From: Leucobacter celer subsp. astrifaciens
Lineage (GTDB): Bacteria > Actinomycetota > Actinomycetes > Actinomycetales > Microbacteriaceae
DNA length: 64,000 nucleotides
Assembly: GCF_001273835.1 (NCBI RefSeq)
Contig: NZ_JHEI01000147.1
Coordinates: 1 to 64,000, forward strand
Direction of reading: 5' to 3'
Shown: positions 17,357-25,625 of the stretch, piece after piece
Layout of the letters: every line of letters starts with the position of its first letter
How positions within the stretch are numbered: position 1 is the stretch's first letter
Translations under genes and position numbers: made by a program
The notes under the pieces: generated by a model
What the model was told of the DNA's origin: nothing
Database searches by the model: none
What the model saw: only the letters and a program-made list of their open reading frames with translations

Positions 17357-17566
17357 GCGCAGCGCAGCGACGAGCGCGGTGCTCCTCGCTCAACCGGCGA
17401 ACTGCCCCGTCATCCTGCGCGGAGAGAGCGCAGCGAACGCAGTCGCAGGATCTCGAGTGATAGATCCTGCGACTCGCAAGCTCGCGCAGGATGACCGAAG
17501 CGCAGCGGAGTCGAAACCCCGGGTCAGAGGTTTCGACTCGTCGCTGCGCTCCTCGCTCAACCGGCG
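17348..17566. repeat. Composite of family A and family B palindromic repeats
   Basis: Fills the gap between the sortase and the metallophosphoesterase genes, which converge here. Family A copies: 17348-17399 and 17529-17566 (GCCGGTTGAGCG ... CGCTCAACCGGC). Family B copies: 17409-17455 and 17462-17494, with arms TCCTGCGACTCGC / GCGCAGGATGAC. Apart from these I see no gene or promoter here. The composite probably forms strong hairpins that end both transcripts. Confidence 0.75.
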
Positions 17567-17610
17567 GGCGCGCTCAGCGCTCGGCGCGGTACAGGAACGC
17601 CGCCATTGCC

Positions 17611-20600
17611 TCACGAGTCACATTCGACTTCGCCGCATAGGCCGGCTTGCCCGACGACTGCTTGATGCCCGTCGACAGACCGCTCTGCGACCCGCTCTGC
17701 GACATCCAGGCGAATCCAGGCGATCTCCTTGTAGAACTTGTCGCCCTTCCGCACATCAGCGAACGGCGACACCGCAGGAACCGCAGGCTTCTTCGTCGTG
17801 TCGATGCGGTACATGAACGCCGCCATCGCCTCACGAGAGATCCCGTCCTTCGCCTTGAACAGCGGCTTGCCAGAGGCCTGCTTCGTGCCCCTCGCAACAC
17901 CCTCCTGATACATCCAGGCGATCTCCCGGTAGAACTTGTCCCCCGGCCTCACATCCGCGAACGGCGACACCTTCGGAGCCTTGAAGTTCTTCTCCCCGTT
18001 CAACCGGAACAGGAACGCCGCCATCGCCTCGCGCGACACCTGCGTCTTCGGCTCGTAGTCGTAGTAGACCTTGCCCTTCGCGTCCGTCTTCTTGATCCCC
18101 GTGGACAGACCCCGCTCGGCCATCCAGTTGATCTCCTTCGAGAACTTCGCGGACTTCGACACATCACGGAACGGATCCTTCTCAGGAACCGGCTTCGGAT
18201 CCACGGGGTCCACAGGATCCACGGGGTCCACGGGATCGACCGGATCCACCGGATCCACCGGATCGACAGGATCGACCGGGGCCTCCGCCGGCAGCGCGAT
18301 GTCGACGTGCTTGATCTCGCTCGGCTGCGCCTGTCCGTTGAAGCCGTAGACGGTAGCGCGCAGACGATCCTCGTACAGGGCGATGCGCAGGCCCGCGGGA
18401 TCGGCGCCGCCGATCCCGACCTCGCCCCAGTCGCCGCTCGGGCCGTACTGCGTCGTCACAGCGGCCGTATTGATCACGGTCGGCGCATGGTCGGTGGTCG
18501 GGACGAAGCGCTGCTCGACGCTCCAGTCGTGCAGCAGCGGGCTCCAGTGCGTGTGGGAGCTCATGATGGTGACGTTCGGGTAGGCCGCCAGCAGACGCTC
18601 CATGCGCTCCTGGTCGTCGCCGAACTCGCGCTTGTACAGGTTCGCGTACGATCCCGATACCGAGTTCTCGAAGATGTGGTGCACGCTCAGCAGCACGGGC
18701 AGGCCCGCGTCGCGGTAGTGGTCGAGGCGATCGCGCAACCAGTTGAACTGCTCGTCCCAGATCTCGACGAAGGGACCGCTGCCGCCGTGGTACTCGTGGC
18801 GTTCGCTGCCGATCCAGAGCACGGGCAGCTTGCCGTCGACGACGACCTCGCCCCAGAGGCCCTTGTTGGGCGACTGCGACTCGGCGACGCCCAGATCGCG
18901 CATCCCGGTGTAGTCGAGGAAGCGCTGGATGTAGGTCGCGGAGCCGTTGGAGCCGTAGAACTCGTGGTTGCCGATCGTGGAGATGCGCGTGCCGTAGTCG
19001 TTGCCCCCGCCCGCGTTGAACGCCGCGTAGTAGCTGTCGTACTGGGCCGGCGTGCCGTTTCCGGTGAGGTCGCCGTTCGAGATCACGACGTCCGCGCGTC
19101 CGCCGGGCAGATTGCGGAAGCCCGGCAGCACCTGGTTCTGCAGCCTGGCGTTCGCCCCCTGCACGTCGCTGAACACATCGACGATCGCCTCGGGAGCGGC
19201 CTCCTCGGCGAGCGGCGCGAGCGGGCGCACGATCTGCACGTCGTCGAGCATCCACGATCCCGCGCCGGCGGGCGCATCGTAGGCGAACTCCACGGTCGCC
19301 GAGGCGGCTCCCTCGGGCACGGTGAAGGGCAGGCGGGGCTGCGCCGACTCCTCGTCCGCGGTGATGGTGCGCAGCGAGACCGGGTCGCCGATGTCGAACG
19401 TCACGGTCACGACTCCGGCGTGCGCGCCGCCGCCGCGAACGCGGAAGTGGCTGTCGAAGCGCAGCTCGAGCTCGTCGCCCGCCGTCACTGCGATCGGCGA
19501 GGAGGTCAGCGTGCCGGAGAATGCGGCGTTCTTCGTCTCGGCGACCGCGATCACACCCGAGGCGCGGGTGAAGGTGTGACGCCGGTCCAGGCCGTACCCG
19601 TCGATCACCTGCTGGCGGGTGATGAACTCCCAGCCGCCCTCCGCGGTCCACTGCTCGGCGGTGCCGTCGAAGCCGTTCCACCAGATCTGCGGCTCGGTCG
19701 ACGAGGCCTGCCCGGAGATCTCGGCGAGCACGGTGACGGGGATCTCGACCGGGGTGACTCCGGCGCCGCCGATCGTCAGCGGCAGCGTGGCCTGCGCCTG
19801 ATCGGCGGGCACGGCCACCTCGAATGAGACGGTGCCCTCGGCGGTCGCAGCGGGAATCCCCGCGACCGGGACGGCGGCGTCGCCGGAGCCGAGCGCGGCC
19901 TCCACCTGCTGGCCGGCGCGCAGTCCGCTCAGCGAGACCGTGGTGCTCGAGCCCGGCGTGACCACCGGCTTCTTGAGCGAGGTGATCTGGGGAGTGACAT
20001 CGGCGGGCGCCGACTCGGCGATCGTGACGTTGTCGATCATCCAGAACCAGTTGTTGCTGGTCTTGATGTACTGCCAGCCGAACTGCACGTTCTGGGCGCC
20101 GGCGGGCAGGTCGATCCCGTAGCTGTGCGTCTGGTTGAGGCGGTTCGTGTTGAACTGCTCGACGAGCACGGGATCGCCGCCGTCGATCTTGGCGACGAGC
20201 TTCGCCTCCTGCGGGGCCTGGCCCTGCTTGTAGTGGCTGTCGAAGGTGACGTTCGCGGCCGCGGCGCCCGGATCGACCGTGTAGGCCGGGGCCCACAGGG
20301 TCGAGTCGACGGGCGTGTAGGGGCCGCTCGTGGGACGGTTGCCGTCCGAGTGCAGCACGGCGACCAGTCCCTGCCCCTTGGCGAAGGAGCTGCGGTCGCC
20401 GCCGGAGCCCCAGGTCGAGACGACCTCGGCGGTCGTGTGGAAGGTCCAGCCCTTCCACCCGTCGCGCATGTCGCGGGTGTCGGAGCTCTCGACCGACCAG
20501 CCCTCCGGGGCCTGATCGGGCCCGGTGGCGGTTTCGAAGTCCTGCGAGTAGGGCGCGGCGACGGCGTGCGCCGGCGCGGCGAGGCCCGGCGCGACGAGCA

Positions 20601-20709
20601 GACCGCAGGTGAGCGCGAGCAGCGCTCCCCCGGCGACTGCGCGGACGACGGCCGGCCGGCCCGGGCGGATGGTCCGCCGCTCGGCGCGGCGGAGTGAGTC
20701 TTGCAGCAT
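17611..20709 (-). CDS. Secreted metallophosphoesterase with SLH repeats, frameshifted at the 3' end
   Basis: 1032-aa secreted protein. Signal peptide (1-48, AHA), two beta-sandwich regions that look like carbohydrate-binding or jelly-roll modules (about 50-200 and 335-490), then a calcineurin-type phosphoesterase (about 505-745) with metal-site motifs FSDVQG, GDLTGNG, GNHEF, VHHIF and SSHTHW. A VDP-repeat linker (18197-18278) and SLH repeats follow (from about 845). SLH repeats 1 and 2 are whole; repeat 3 is cut by a frameshift at 17704-17723, so the present frame ends at 17611 with an unrelated 33-residue tail. The original frame would continue to a stop at 17574 with ...SNVTREAMAAFLYRAER. 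Substrate unknown: nucleotides, phosphodiesters or phospholipids are all possible. Confidence 0.85.
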   Translation of the reverse strand: MLQDSLRRAERRTIRPGRPAVVRAVAGGALLALTCGLLVAPGLAAPAHAVAAPYSQDFETATGPDQAPEGWSVESSDTRDMRDGWKGWTFHTTAEVVSTWGSGGDRSSFAKGQGLVAVLHSDGNRPTSGPYTPVDSTLWAPAYTVDPGAAAANVTFDSHYKQGQAPQEAKLVAKIDGGDPVLVEQFNTNRLNQTHSYGIDLPAGAQNVQFGWQYIKTSNNWFWMIDNVTIAESAPADVTPQITSLKKPVVTPGSSTTVSLSGLRAGQQVEAALGSGDAAVPVAGIPAATAEGTVSFEVAVPADQAQATLPLTIGGAGVTPVEIPVTVLAEISGQASSTEPQIWWNGFDGTAEQWTAEGGWEFITRQQVIDGYGLDRRHTFTRASGVIAVAETKNAAFSGTLTSSPIAVTAGDELELRFDSHFRVRGGGAHAGVVTVTFDIGDPVSLRTITADEESAQPRLPFTVPEGAASATVEFAYDAPAGAGSWMLDDVQIVRPLAPLAEEAAPEAIVDVFSDVQGANARLQNQVLPGFRNLPGGRADVVISNGDLTGNGTPAQYDSYYAAFNAGGGNDYGTRISTIGNHEFYGSNGSATYIQRFLDYTGMRDLGVAESQSPNKGLWGEVVVDGKLPVLWIGSERHEYHGGSGPFVEIWDEQFNWLRDRLDHYRDAGLPVLLSVHHIFENSVSGSYANLYKREFGDDQERMERLLAAYPNVTIMSSHTHWSPLLHDWSVEQRFVPTTDHAPTVINTAAVTTQYGPSGDWGEVGIGGADPAGLRIALYEDRLRATVYGFNGQAQPSEIKHVDIALPAEAPVDPVDPVDPVDPVDPVDPVDPVDPVDPKPVPEKDPFRDVSKSAKFSKEINWMAERGLSTGIKKTDAKGKVYYDYEPKTQVSREAMAAFLFRLNGEKNFKAPKVSPFADVRPGDKFYREIAWMYQEGVARGTKQASGKPLFKAKDGISREAMAAFMYRIDTTKKPAVPAVSPFADVRKGDKFYKEIAWIRLDVAERVAERSVDGHQAVVGQAGLCGEVECDS
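17704..17723. repeat. 10-bp tandem duplication causing a frameshift
   Basis: ATCCAGGCGA occurs twice in direct succession inside the third SLH repeat. Deleting one copy restores KEIAWM-type SLH sequence and joins it to the intact remainder at 17574-17703. Just beside it (about 17680-17705) a 12-bp unit is also doubled, in frame, giving SQSGSQSG. Confidence 0.9.
18197..18278. repeat. VDP-coding tandem repeats
   Basis: About nine 9-bp units (GGATCCACC/GGGTCCACG variants on the plus strand) encoding Val-Asp-Pro. They link the enzyme domain to the SLH anchor. The same kind of repeat lies at 1-60 in the truncated HtaA gene. Confidence 0.85.
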
Positions 20710-20757
20710 GGGTGCGTGTTCTCCCTGTGTGGTGTAGCGGTGGCTGGTGTTGCGGGT

Positions 20758-21606
20758 CTATTGCAGGCGCTTGCGGATCCAGGCGGAGGCGAGATCGACT
20801 GCCACGATCACGATGAGGATGATGATGAGGTAGGTCAGCATCTCGTCGAACTGGAAGGTCTTGATCGACTTGTTGATGAGCAGCCCGATACCGCCGGCGC
20901 CCACGAGCCCGAGCACGAGCGAGGAGCGCACGTTGACATCGAAGCGGTAGAGCAGCAGGCCGGTGAGCTGCGGCAGCACGGTCGGGATCGTGGCGTTCGC
21001 CACCACCTGCCAGCGGCTCGCCCCGGCCGTGCGCAGCGCCTGCTCGGGACCCGGATCGATGTCCTCCATCGCCTCCGACCAGAGTTTGCCCATCACGCCG
21101 GTGTTGTGGCAGATGAGCGCGAGCACACCGGCGAACGGGCCGAGACCCACCGCGGTCACGAAGATGAGCGCGAACACGATGTCGGGCACGGCGCGGAAGA
21201 AGGAGAGGATGCCGCGCGCGATCTGGTAGACGAAGCCGTTCGGGGTCGTGGTGCGGGCGCCGAGCACCGCGAGCAGCAGCGCGAACGGCACCGATACCGT
21301 GGTGCCGAGCAGGCCGATCCAGAGCGTGGTGAGCGCGCCCTCGATGCCCTTCTGCAGTACATCCGGGCTGAGGTCGGGCGGGAACGCCTCGGACATGAAG
21401 TTGAACATGCCCCTGGCGCCCGTGATGAGCGCGTCGGGCTTGAAATCGGTGGCCTGGAAGGCCAACAGGTGCAGCACGAGCAGCACCGCGATGATCACCG
21501 ACCAGGATCCCGCACGATAGGGCGCGCGCGGGTCGCGGGGAACGGGGAGCAGGTGCTGCGTGCGCTTCGAGTACTCGGAGCGTTCGCGGGCGAGTGTGTC
21601 GGTCAC
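20758..21606 (-). CDS. phnE: Phosphonate ABC transporter permease
   Basis: Inner-membrane permease of the PhnE family with about six helices. The coupling segment is EQALRTAGASRWQVVANATIPTVLPQ, read in two parts around GASRWQ. The GTG at 21606 (VTDTLARERSE) has GAGGA 7 bp upstream and is my preferred start; an alternative GTG at 21636 overlaps the phnC stop. It works with PhnC and PhnD to import phosphonates such as 2-aminoethylphosphonate. Last gene of the phnD-phnC-phnE run. Confidence 0.92.
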   Translation of the reverse strand: MTDTLARERSEYSKRTQHLLPVPRDPRAPYRAGSWSVIIAVLLVLHLLAFQATDFKPDALITGARGMFNFMSEAFPPDLSPDVLQKGIEGALTTLWIGLLGTTVSVPFALLLAVLGARTTTPNGFVYQIARGILSFFRAVPDIVFALIFVTAVGLGPFAGVLALICHNTGVMGKLWSEAMEDIDPGPEQALRTAGASRWQVVANATIPTVLPQLTGLLLYRFDVNVRSSLVLGLVGAGGIGLLINKSIKTFQFDEMLTYLIIILIVIVAVDLASAWIRKRLQ

Positions 21607-21632
21607 GGGCGGATCCTCACAGGTGCGGGTGG

Positions 21633-22430
21633 TCACAGATACAGTGACGCGAGCTCGACGTCGTCGATCTCATCGGTGGGGGCGTCGAAGACGAGGTTGC
21701 CCCCGCGCAGGCCGATCACCCGGTGGGCGTAGGCGCGGGCGAGGTGCGGCTGATGCAGCACCGCGGCGACTCCGAGGCCCTCCTCGACCGCGAGGTCGTG
21801 GAGCAGCCGCATCACGTCGTCGGCGGCCTTGGGGTCGAGCGCCGAAACGGGTTCATCGGCGAGGATCATGCGCGGGCGCTGGCACAGGGCCCGCGCGATC
21901 GCCACGCGCTGCTGCTGGCCGCCGGACAGGCTCCCCGCGCGGTCGTGGGCGCGATCCGCTAGCCCCACACGATCGAGGCAGGCCATGGCCTCCTCCTTCA
22001 GCTCCCGCGGGAAGAGGGGCGGCAGCGAACGCCAGTCCGGCAGTCGCGAGAACCCGCCGGCGCAGACGTTCTGCAGCACGGTTCGGCGCTGCACCAGGTA
22101 GATCTTCTGGAACACGGTCGCGGCGGTGCGCCTGGCCTCGGCGCGCCGCTGCGAGCTGGCCTCGCCCAGGCGGACTCCGGCGATCACGATGTCGCCGGAG
22201 TCCGCCTCGATGAGGCCGTTCACCGCACGCAGGGTGGTCGACTTGCCGGAGCCGTTGGCTCCGAGAAAGGCGACGACCTCGCCCGCGTGCACGCGCATGC
22301 TCATGTCCCTGAGCACGACACGATCGCCGAAGCTCTTGGAGATGGCCTGCACGTCGAGCAGCACTCCCCGCTCGGCCTCGTGCGTGCGCTCGGCAGGGGT
22401 GAGATCCTCGCGCGCGGTGACGGCGCTCAT
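21633..22430 (-). CDS. phnC: Phosphonate ABC transporter ATP-binding protein
   Basis: 265-aa ABC ATPase. Walker A GANGSGKST, signature LSGGQQQRVAIARAL, Walker B MILADEPVSALD and the switch His in VAAVLHQPHLA are intact. The family match to PhnC rests on the sequence EAVNGL-type region, the length, and its place between phnD and phnE. The ATG overlaps the last base of the phnD stop (TGATG), so the two are translationally coupled. Confidence 0.92.
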   Translation of the reverse strand: MSAVTAREDLTPAERTHEAERGVLLDVQAISKSFGDRVVLRDMSMRVHAGEVVAFLGANGSGKSTTLRAVNGLIEADSGDIVIAGVRLGEASSQRRAEARRTAATVFQKIYLVQRRTVLQNVCAGGFSRLPDWRSLPPLFPRELKEEAMACLDRVGLADRAHDRAGSLSGGQQQRVAIARALCQRPRMILADEPVSALDPKAADDVMRLLHDLAVEEGLGVAAVLHQPHLARAYAHRVIGLRGGNLVFDAPTDEIDDVELASLYL

Positions 22431-23356
22431 CAGACGTCTTCCTCGGTGAGACCCATCGTCTTCGCGAGGTCGAAGAGCGGCCGGTAGGTGTCATCGGTGA
22501 CCGGGATCAGCGGACCGGCCGGGTCGACTCCGAGGAAGCCGCTGACCTGCTCGACCGCGTCGGCGTCGAGGCTCAGCAGAGCCTCCTTGACGGCGTCCTG
22601 GAACTCCCGGGGCAGGTTGCCGCGAACGGTGATCGGGTCGTTCGGGATCTCGTCCGATTCCCAGACCTGGCGGAACTCCGCCTGGTCGAAGGTGCCCTCC
22701 CCGGTCGCAGTGGCGAGGGTCTGCGAGTTGATCTGCGCGGCGTCGACGGTGCCGTTGACGAGCGCGAGCAGCGCCTCCGGGTGCCCGCCGGCGTAGTCCC
22801 ACTGCACGTCGCCGTCGATGCCTGCGTCGACGAGCGCCGACATCGGCAGCGCGTCGCCCGAGGTCGATCCAGGGCTGCCGAGTGCGAGAGTGCGGCCCTT
22901 CAGATCCTCGAGGGTCTGGATATCGGAGTCCTTCGGCACCCAGATGCCGCCGGTGTAGGTGGTGGGCTTGCCGTCGGCGTCCCCGAACGACACCATCGCC
23001 GTGGCGTCGGCTCGCTGGCTCGCGAACACGAAGCCGAGCGGGCCGAACTGGGCGATCTCGAGCTGGTCGTTCTCCATGGCGAGCACCTCGGCGGCGTAGT
23101 CCTCGGTGATGCTCACCTCGACGGGGCAGTCGAGCTTCTCGGAGAGGGCCTCGGCGAGCACCTGGTAGGCGGGCTCGAGACGCTCGGGATCCTCGTAGGG
23201 CAGGATCCCGAAGCGGATCTTGCCGTCGGGGCAGGTCGCTGCGGCGTCGCCGGAGGCCGCAGCAGCCGAGCTCTCCTCGGGAGCGCTCGAACAGGCGACG
23301 AGGCCGAGCCCGATGAGGGCGACGGCCGAGGCGGCCAGGATGGTGTTCTTCTTCAC
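22430..23356 (-). CDS. phnD: Phosphonate-binding lipoprotein
   Basis: 308-aa periplasmic-type binding protein of the PhnD family, lipid-anchored by lipobox LVAC (Cys22). Family features: GILPYEDPERLEPAYQVLAEALS at the start of the mature domain (in parts), LKGRTLALGSPGSTSGDALP with the Ser/Thr-rich ligand site, and DYAGGHPEALLALVNGTVDAA. GTG start with AAGGAG 5 bp upstream. First gene of the importer operon; a family A palindrome separates it from the oxidoreductase gene upstream. Confidence 0.92.
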   Translation of the reverse strand: MKKNTILAASAVALIGLGLVACSSAPEESSAAAASGDAAATCPDGKIRFGILPYEDPERLEPAYQVLAEALSEKLDCPVEVSITEDYAAEVLAMENDQLEIAQFGPLGFVFASQRADATAMVSFGDADGKPTTYTGGIWVPKDSDIQTLEDLKGRTLALGSPGSTSGDALPMSALVDAGIDGDVQWDYAGGHPEALLALVNGTVDAAQINSQTLATATGEGTFDQAEFRQVWESDEIPNDPITVRGNLPREFQDAVKEALLSLDADAVEQVSGFLGVDPAGPLIPVTDDTYRPLFDLAKTMGLTEEDV

Positions 23357-23388
23357 GTTTCTCCTTGGGGTGTGAGGGGTGGGGATTC

Positions 23389-23501
23389 GCCGGTTGAGCG
23401 AGCGGAGCGAGCGCCGTGCTGAGCCAGGAGCGCAGCGACAAGACGAAGTGTCGAAGCCGCGTGTGTGCCGGGTTTCGACTTGCTCCGCTCGCTCAACCGG
23501 C
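23389..23501. repeat. Palindromic intergenic repeat, family A
   Basis: Arms of about 23 bp starting GCCGGTTGAGCGAGCGGAGC and their reverse complement, around a central part with CGAAGTGTCGAAGCC. The right arm forms the last residues and stop of the oxidoreductase gene. It lies between that gene and phnD and may moderate read-through. Confidence 0.8.
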
Positions 23502-24638
23502 TGAGTCGAGGGCGGCGATGGTGCGGGCGCCGAGCGCGAGGCCCACGGTCATGCCGGTACCGGTGGTCACCGAGACCGCGGTGACTCCGGGGATCGGGAG
23601 CTCGCGCAGGATGTCCTGCTTGCGGCTCGTGGCGTACAGGCCCTGCCAGCGCTCGAGCACCTCGAGCCGCGGCGCCCCGAGCACGGCGGCGACCTCGTCG
23701 AGCAGGATCCGGGACCAGCGCTCGTCGAGGAACGGGGGCGCCGAATCGTGGGCGACGTGCGAGTCGCCCACGAGGAGCGTGCCGTCCGCCTGCTGCGTGA
23801 GCATGACGTTGGCGTCGATCTCCATCAGCTCGGGGCGAGTGGCGCGCAGCTCGGCGCGCAGCGCCTCGGCTGCCGGCCCGGCGAAGGCGCCGTACCGCAG
23901 CATCGAGGTGCCCGTCAGTACAGCCGGTCCGAGGCCCATCGCGTGCGGCGCGCGAACTCGGGTCATCTGCAGCGCGCACTCGCGAACCTCGCCGCGCTCG
24001 GAGAGCTCCGGGAGCAGGCGGCCGATGAGATGGCCTGCGGCGACGACGACGTGGTCGGCCTCGACGCGACCCCGACTGGTATCGACAACTCCGGTGCCGA
24101 CCGAGCGCACCGCCGTGGAGAAGCGCACCTCGCCCCGCTCGTGGGCGTGCACCCACGCGGCGATGCGTGCCACGGCGGTGCGGGGGTTCGCGGTGATGTC
24201 CCGAGGCAGGAGGGCACCCGCCCGTGGTCGCGCAGCGGCCTCGGCCGCGACATCGAGGTGCAGCAGCGCTGCGACCTCGGCGCCGGTGACGAGAGCGGCG
24301 TCCTCCGGCGCGCGCTCGTCCACGAGCTCCTGCAGCACCGCCTCCTCAGCGGCCGTGCGGGCGACCACGAGGGTGCCGGACCGTCGGGCTTCGACACCGG
24401 CGCGCTCTGCGAGCGACAGCCAGAGCGGCAACGACTCGCGCGCCAGTTCACCCAGCTCGCCCGCCTGCACCGAGGCGCCCACGTGGCCGAAGTTGCGCAC
24501 GCTCGCGAGCCGGGCCGCGGCGTCCTGCTCGATCACCGTGACGCGGTAGCCCGCGTCGAGCGCGGCCACGGCGTGCGCCAGCCCGACGATGCCGGCGCCG
24601 ACGATCACGATGCGCGGTGTGTGAGTGGTTGAGGTCAT
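23493..24638 (-). CDS. FAD-dependent oxidoreductase of phosphonate-catabolism type (TIGR03364-like)
   Basis: 381-aa D-amino-acid-oxidase-fold enzyme: FAD motif VIVGAGIVGLAHA at residues 11-23, later RNFGHVGASVQ, and the C-terminal FAD loop GTGMTVGLALG. Members of this family recur in phosphonate gene clusters, and related enzymes have been reported to oxidise 2-aminoethylphosphonate or its N-methyl form to phosphonoacetaldehyde. That fits here: an importer lies downstream, a phosphonatase-like HAD nearby, and no PhnW transaminase is visible. The ATG has no clear ribosome site; a TTGTTA...CACTAT promoter read 6 bp upstream would give a leaderless mRNA. An operator for the divergent GntR regulator (24656-24681) covers that promoter. 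Confidence 0.85.
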   Translation of the reverse strand: MTSTTHTPRIVIVGAGIVGLAHAVAALDAGYRVTVIEQDAAARLASVRNFGHVGASVQAGELGELARESLPLWLSLAERAGVEARRSGTLVVARTAAEEAVLQELVDERAPEDAALVTGAEVAALLHLDVAAEAAARPRAGALLPRDITANPRTAVARIAAWVHAHERGEVRFSTAVRSVGTGVVDTSRGRVEADHVVVAAGHLIGRLLPELSERGEVRECALQMTRVRAPHAMGLGPAVLTGTSMLRYGAFAGPAAEALRAELRATRPELMEIDANVMLTQQADGTLLVGDSHVAHDSAPPFLDERWSRILLDEVAAVLGAPRLEVLERWQGLYATSRKQDILRELPIPGVTAVSVTTGTGMTVGLALGARTIAALDSAG

Positions 24639-24655
24639 GCTTCGATAGTGCGGTT

Positions 24656-24681
24656 CGAAAAGTAGTCATAACAACTTTTCG
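24656..24681. promoter_or_regulatory. Operator 1, GntR/HutC-type palindrome
   Basis: 26-bp imperfect palindrome with arms CGAAAAGT and ACTTTTCG around GTCATAAC, 18 bp upstream of the oxidoreductase start. Its core AAGTAGTCATAACAACTT differs from operator 2 at only two positions. Confidence 0.7.
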
Positions 24682-24771
24682 CGGCGCTGTTCTTCGAGCG
24701 TTCATCGACCGCACGATCCGGCTCCGGAGATGTCACCGATCGTTCACCTGCCTGTCACCGGCGAGCATCTC

Positions 24772-24789
24772 AACTAGTCATGACAACTT
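24772..24789. promoter_or_regulatory. Operator 2, GntR/HutC-type palindrome
   Basis: AACTAGTCATGACAACTT, with the perfect core GTCATGAC, 13 bp before the GntR start. It overlaps a TATAAG that could be the -10 box, so bound regulator would repress its own gene. The form resembles HutC/DasR-type sites (GTC..GAC core). Confidence 0.7.
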
Positions 24790-24802
24790 ATAAGCTGGCC
24801 GC

Positions 24803-25582
24803 ATGAACGAGAACTCGCCCCTCCACGCTCAGCTGTACGAGGAGATGGTGCAGCGCATCCGCACCGGCGTCTGGCAGCCGGGCGACCGCGTGCCGAGCGA
24901 GAAATCCCTGGTCGCCGAGTTCGGCACGTCGCGAGGCCCCGTACGGCAGGCTCTCGCCGCGCTGCGCTCGGAGGGCATGATCATCGGAGGGCGGGGTGCG
25001 CCGCCCCGGGTGCAGCGCACCGCCCCGGCCCAGTCGTTCGACACGTTCATGTCGTTCACCGAGTGGGCGCGGGATCTCGGCATGGAGCCCGGCCAGCGCG
25101 TGATCGAGGCCAGCCGCCGACCCGCCACCGAGGAGATCGCCCGCGAGCTGCAGATCGCGCCCGACACGGCGGTGGTCGAGATCATCCGGCTGCGCCTGCT
25201 CGACGACAAGCCGGCCATGCTCGAGCGCTCCCTCTTCCCCTACGAGATCGGCAAGCACCTGATCACGGCGGACCTCGACAACGGCAGCATCTACCAGACG
25301 CTGTGCCAGTCGGGTGTGGTGCCGGTGCGAGCCCGGCACGTGATCGACGCGATCGCAGCGCACCCGCTCGAGGTCGAGCAGATGCACATCGCACCCGGCT
25401 CGCCGCTGCTGCGCGTGCGGCGACTCGCCTACAACGAGACGGGCACGGTCATCGAGAGCGCCGACGACCGCTACCTGCCCTCGATGGCCACGTTCGTCGT
25501 CGAGAACAGCGCCGAGCACCGCATCCCGCTCACCCGCCAGGCCGCGAACACCACCGCCGATCTCTTCGAACGCAGCGCCTGA
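24803..25582 (+). CDS. GntR/HutC-family regulator of the phosphonate genes
   Basis: 259-aa regulator: winged helix (residues 1-70; RIRTGVWQPGDRVPSEKSL, then SRGPVRQALAALRSEG) and a UTRA effector domain (about 90-250; ETGTVIESADDRYLP). The UTRA domain probably senses a phosphonate or its amine. The ATG at 24803 has no ribosome site, and TATAAG lies 8 bp upstream, so the mRNA may be leaderless. It stands divergent from the oxidoreductase gene with one matching operator before each, and is followed by the HAD gene 43 bp downstream. Confidence 0.88.
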   Translation: MNENSPLHAQLYEEMVQRIRTGVWQPGDRVPSEKSLVAEFGTSRGPVRQALAALRSEGMIIGGRGAPPRVQRTAPAQSFDTFMSFTEWARDLGMEPGQRVIEASRRPATEEIARELQIAPDTAVVEIIRLRLLDDKPAMLERSLFPYEIGKHLITADLDNGSIYQTLCQSGVVPVRARHVIDAIAAHPLEVEQMHIAPGSPLLRVRRLAYNETGTVIESADDRYLPSMATFVVENSAEHRIPLTRQAANTTADLFERSA

Positions 25583-25625
25583 TCCCCAACTCGCCCCACC
25601 ACCCCCTCGCATCCAAGGAGCACCC

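Noticed and set aside
17574..17900. 108-aa open frame at the end of the metallophosphoesterase gene, taken as a separate gene
   Set aside because: Its C-terminal half is the ancestral end of SLH repeat 3 and the N-terminal half is out-of-frame SLH coding; it is a frameshift remnant.
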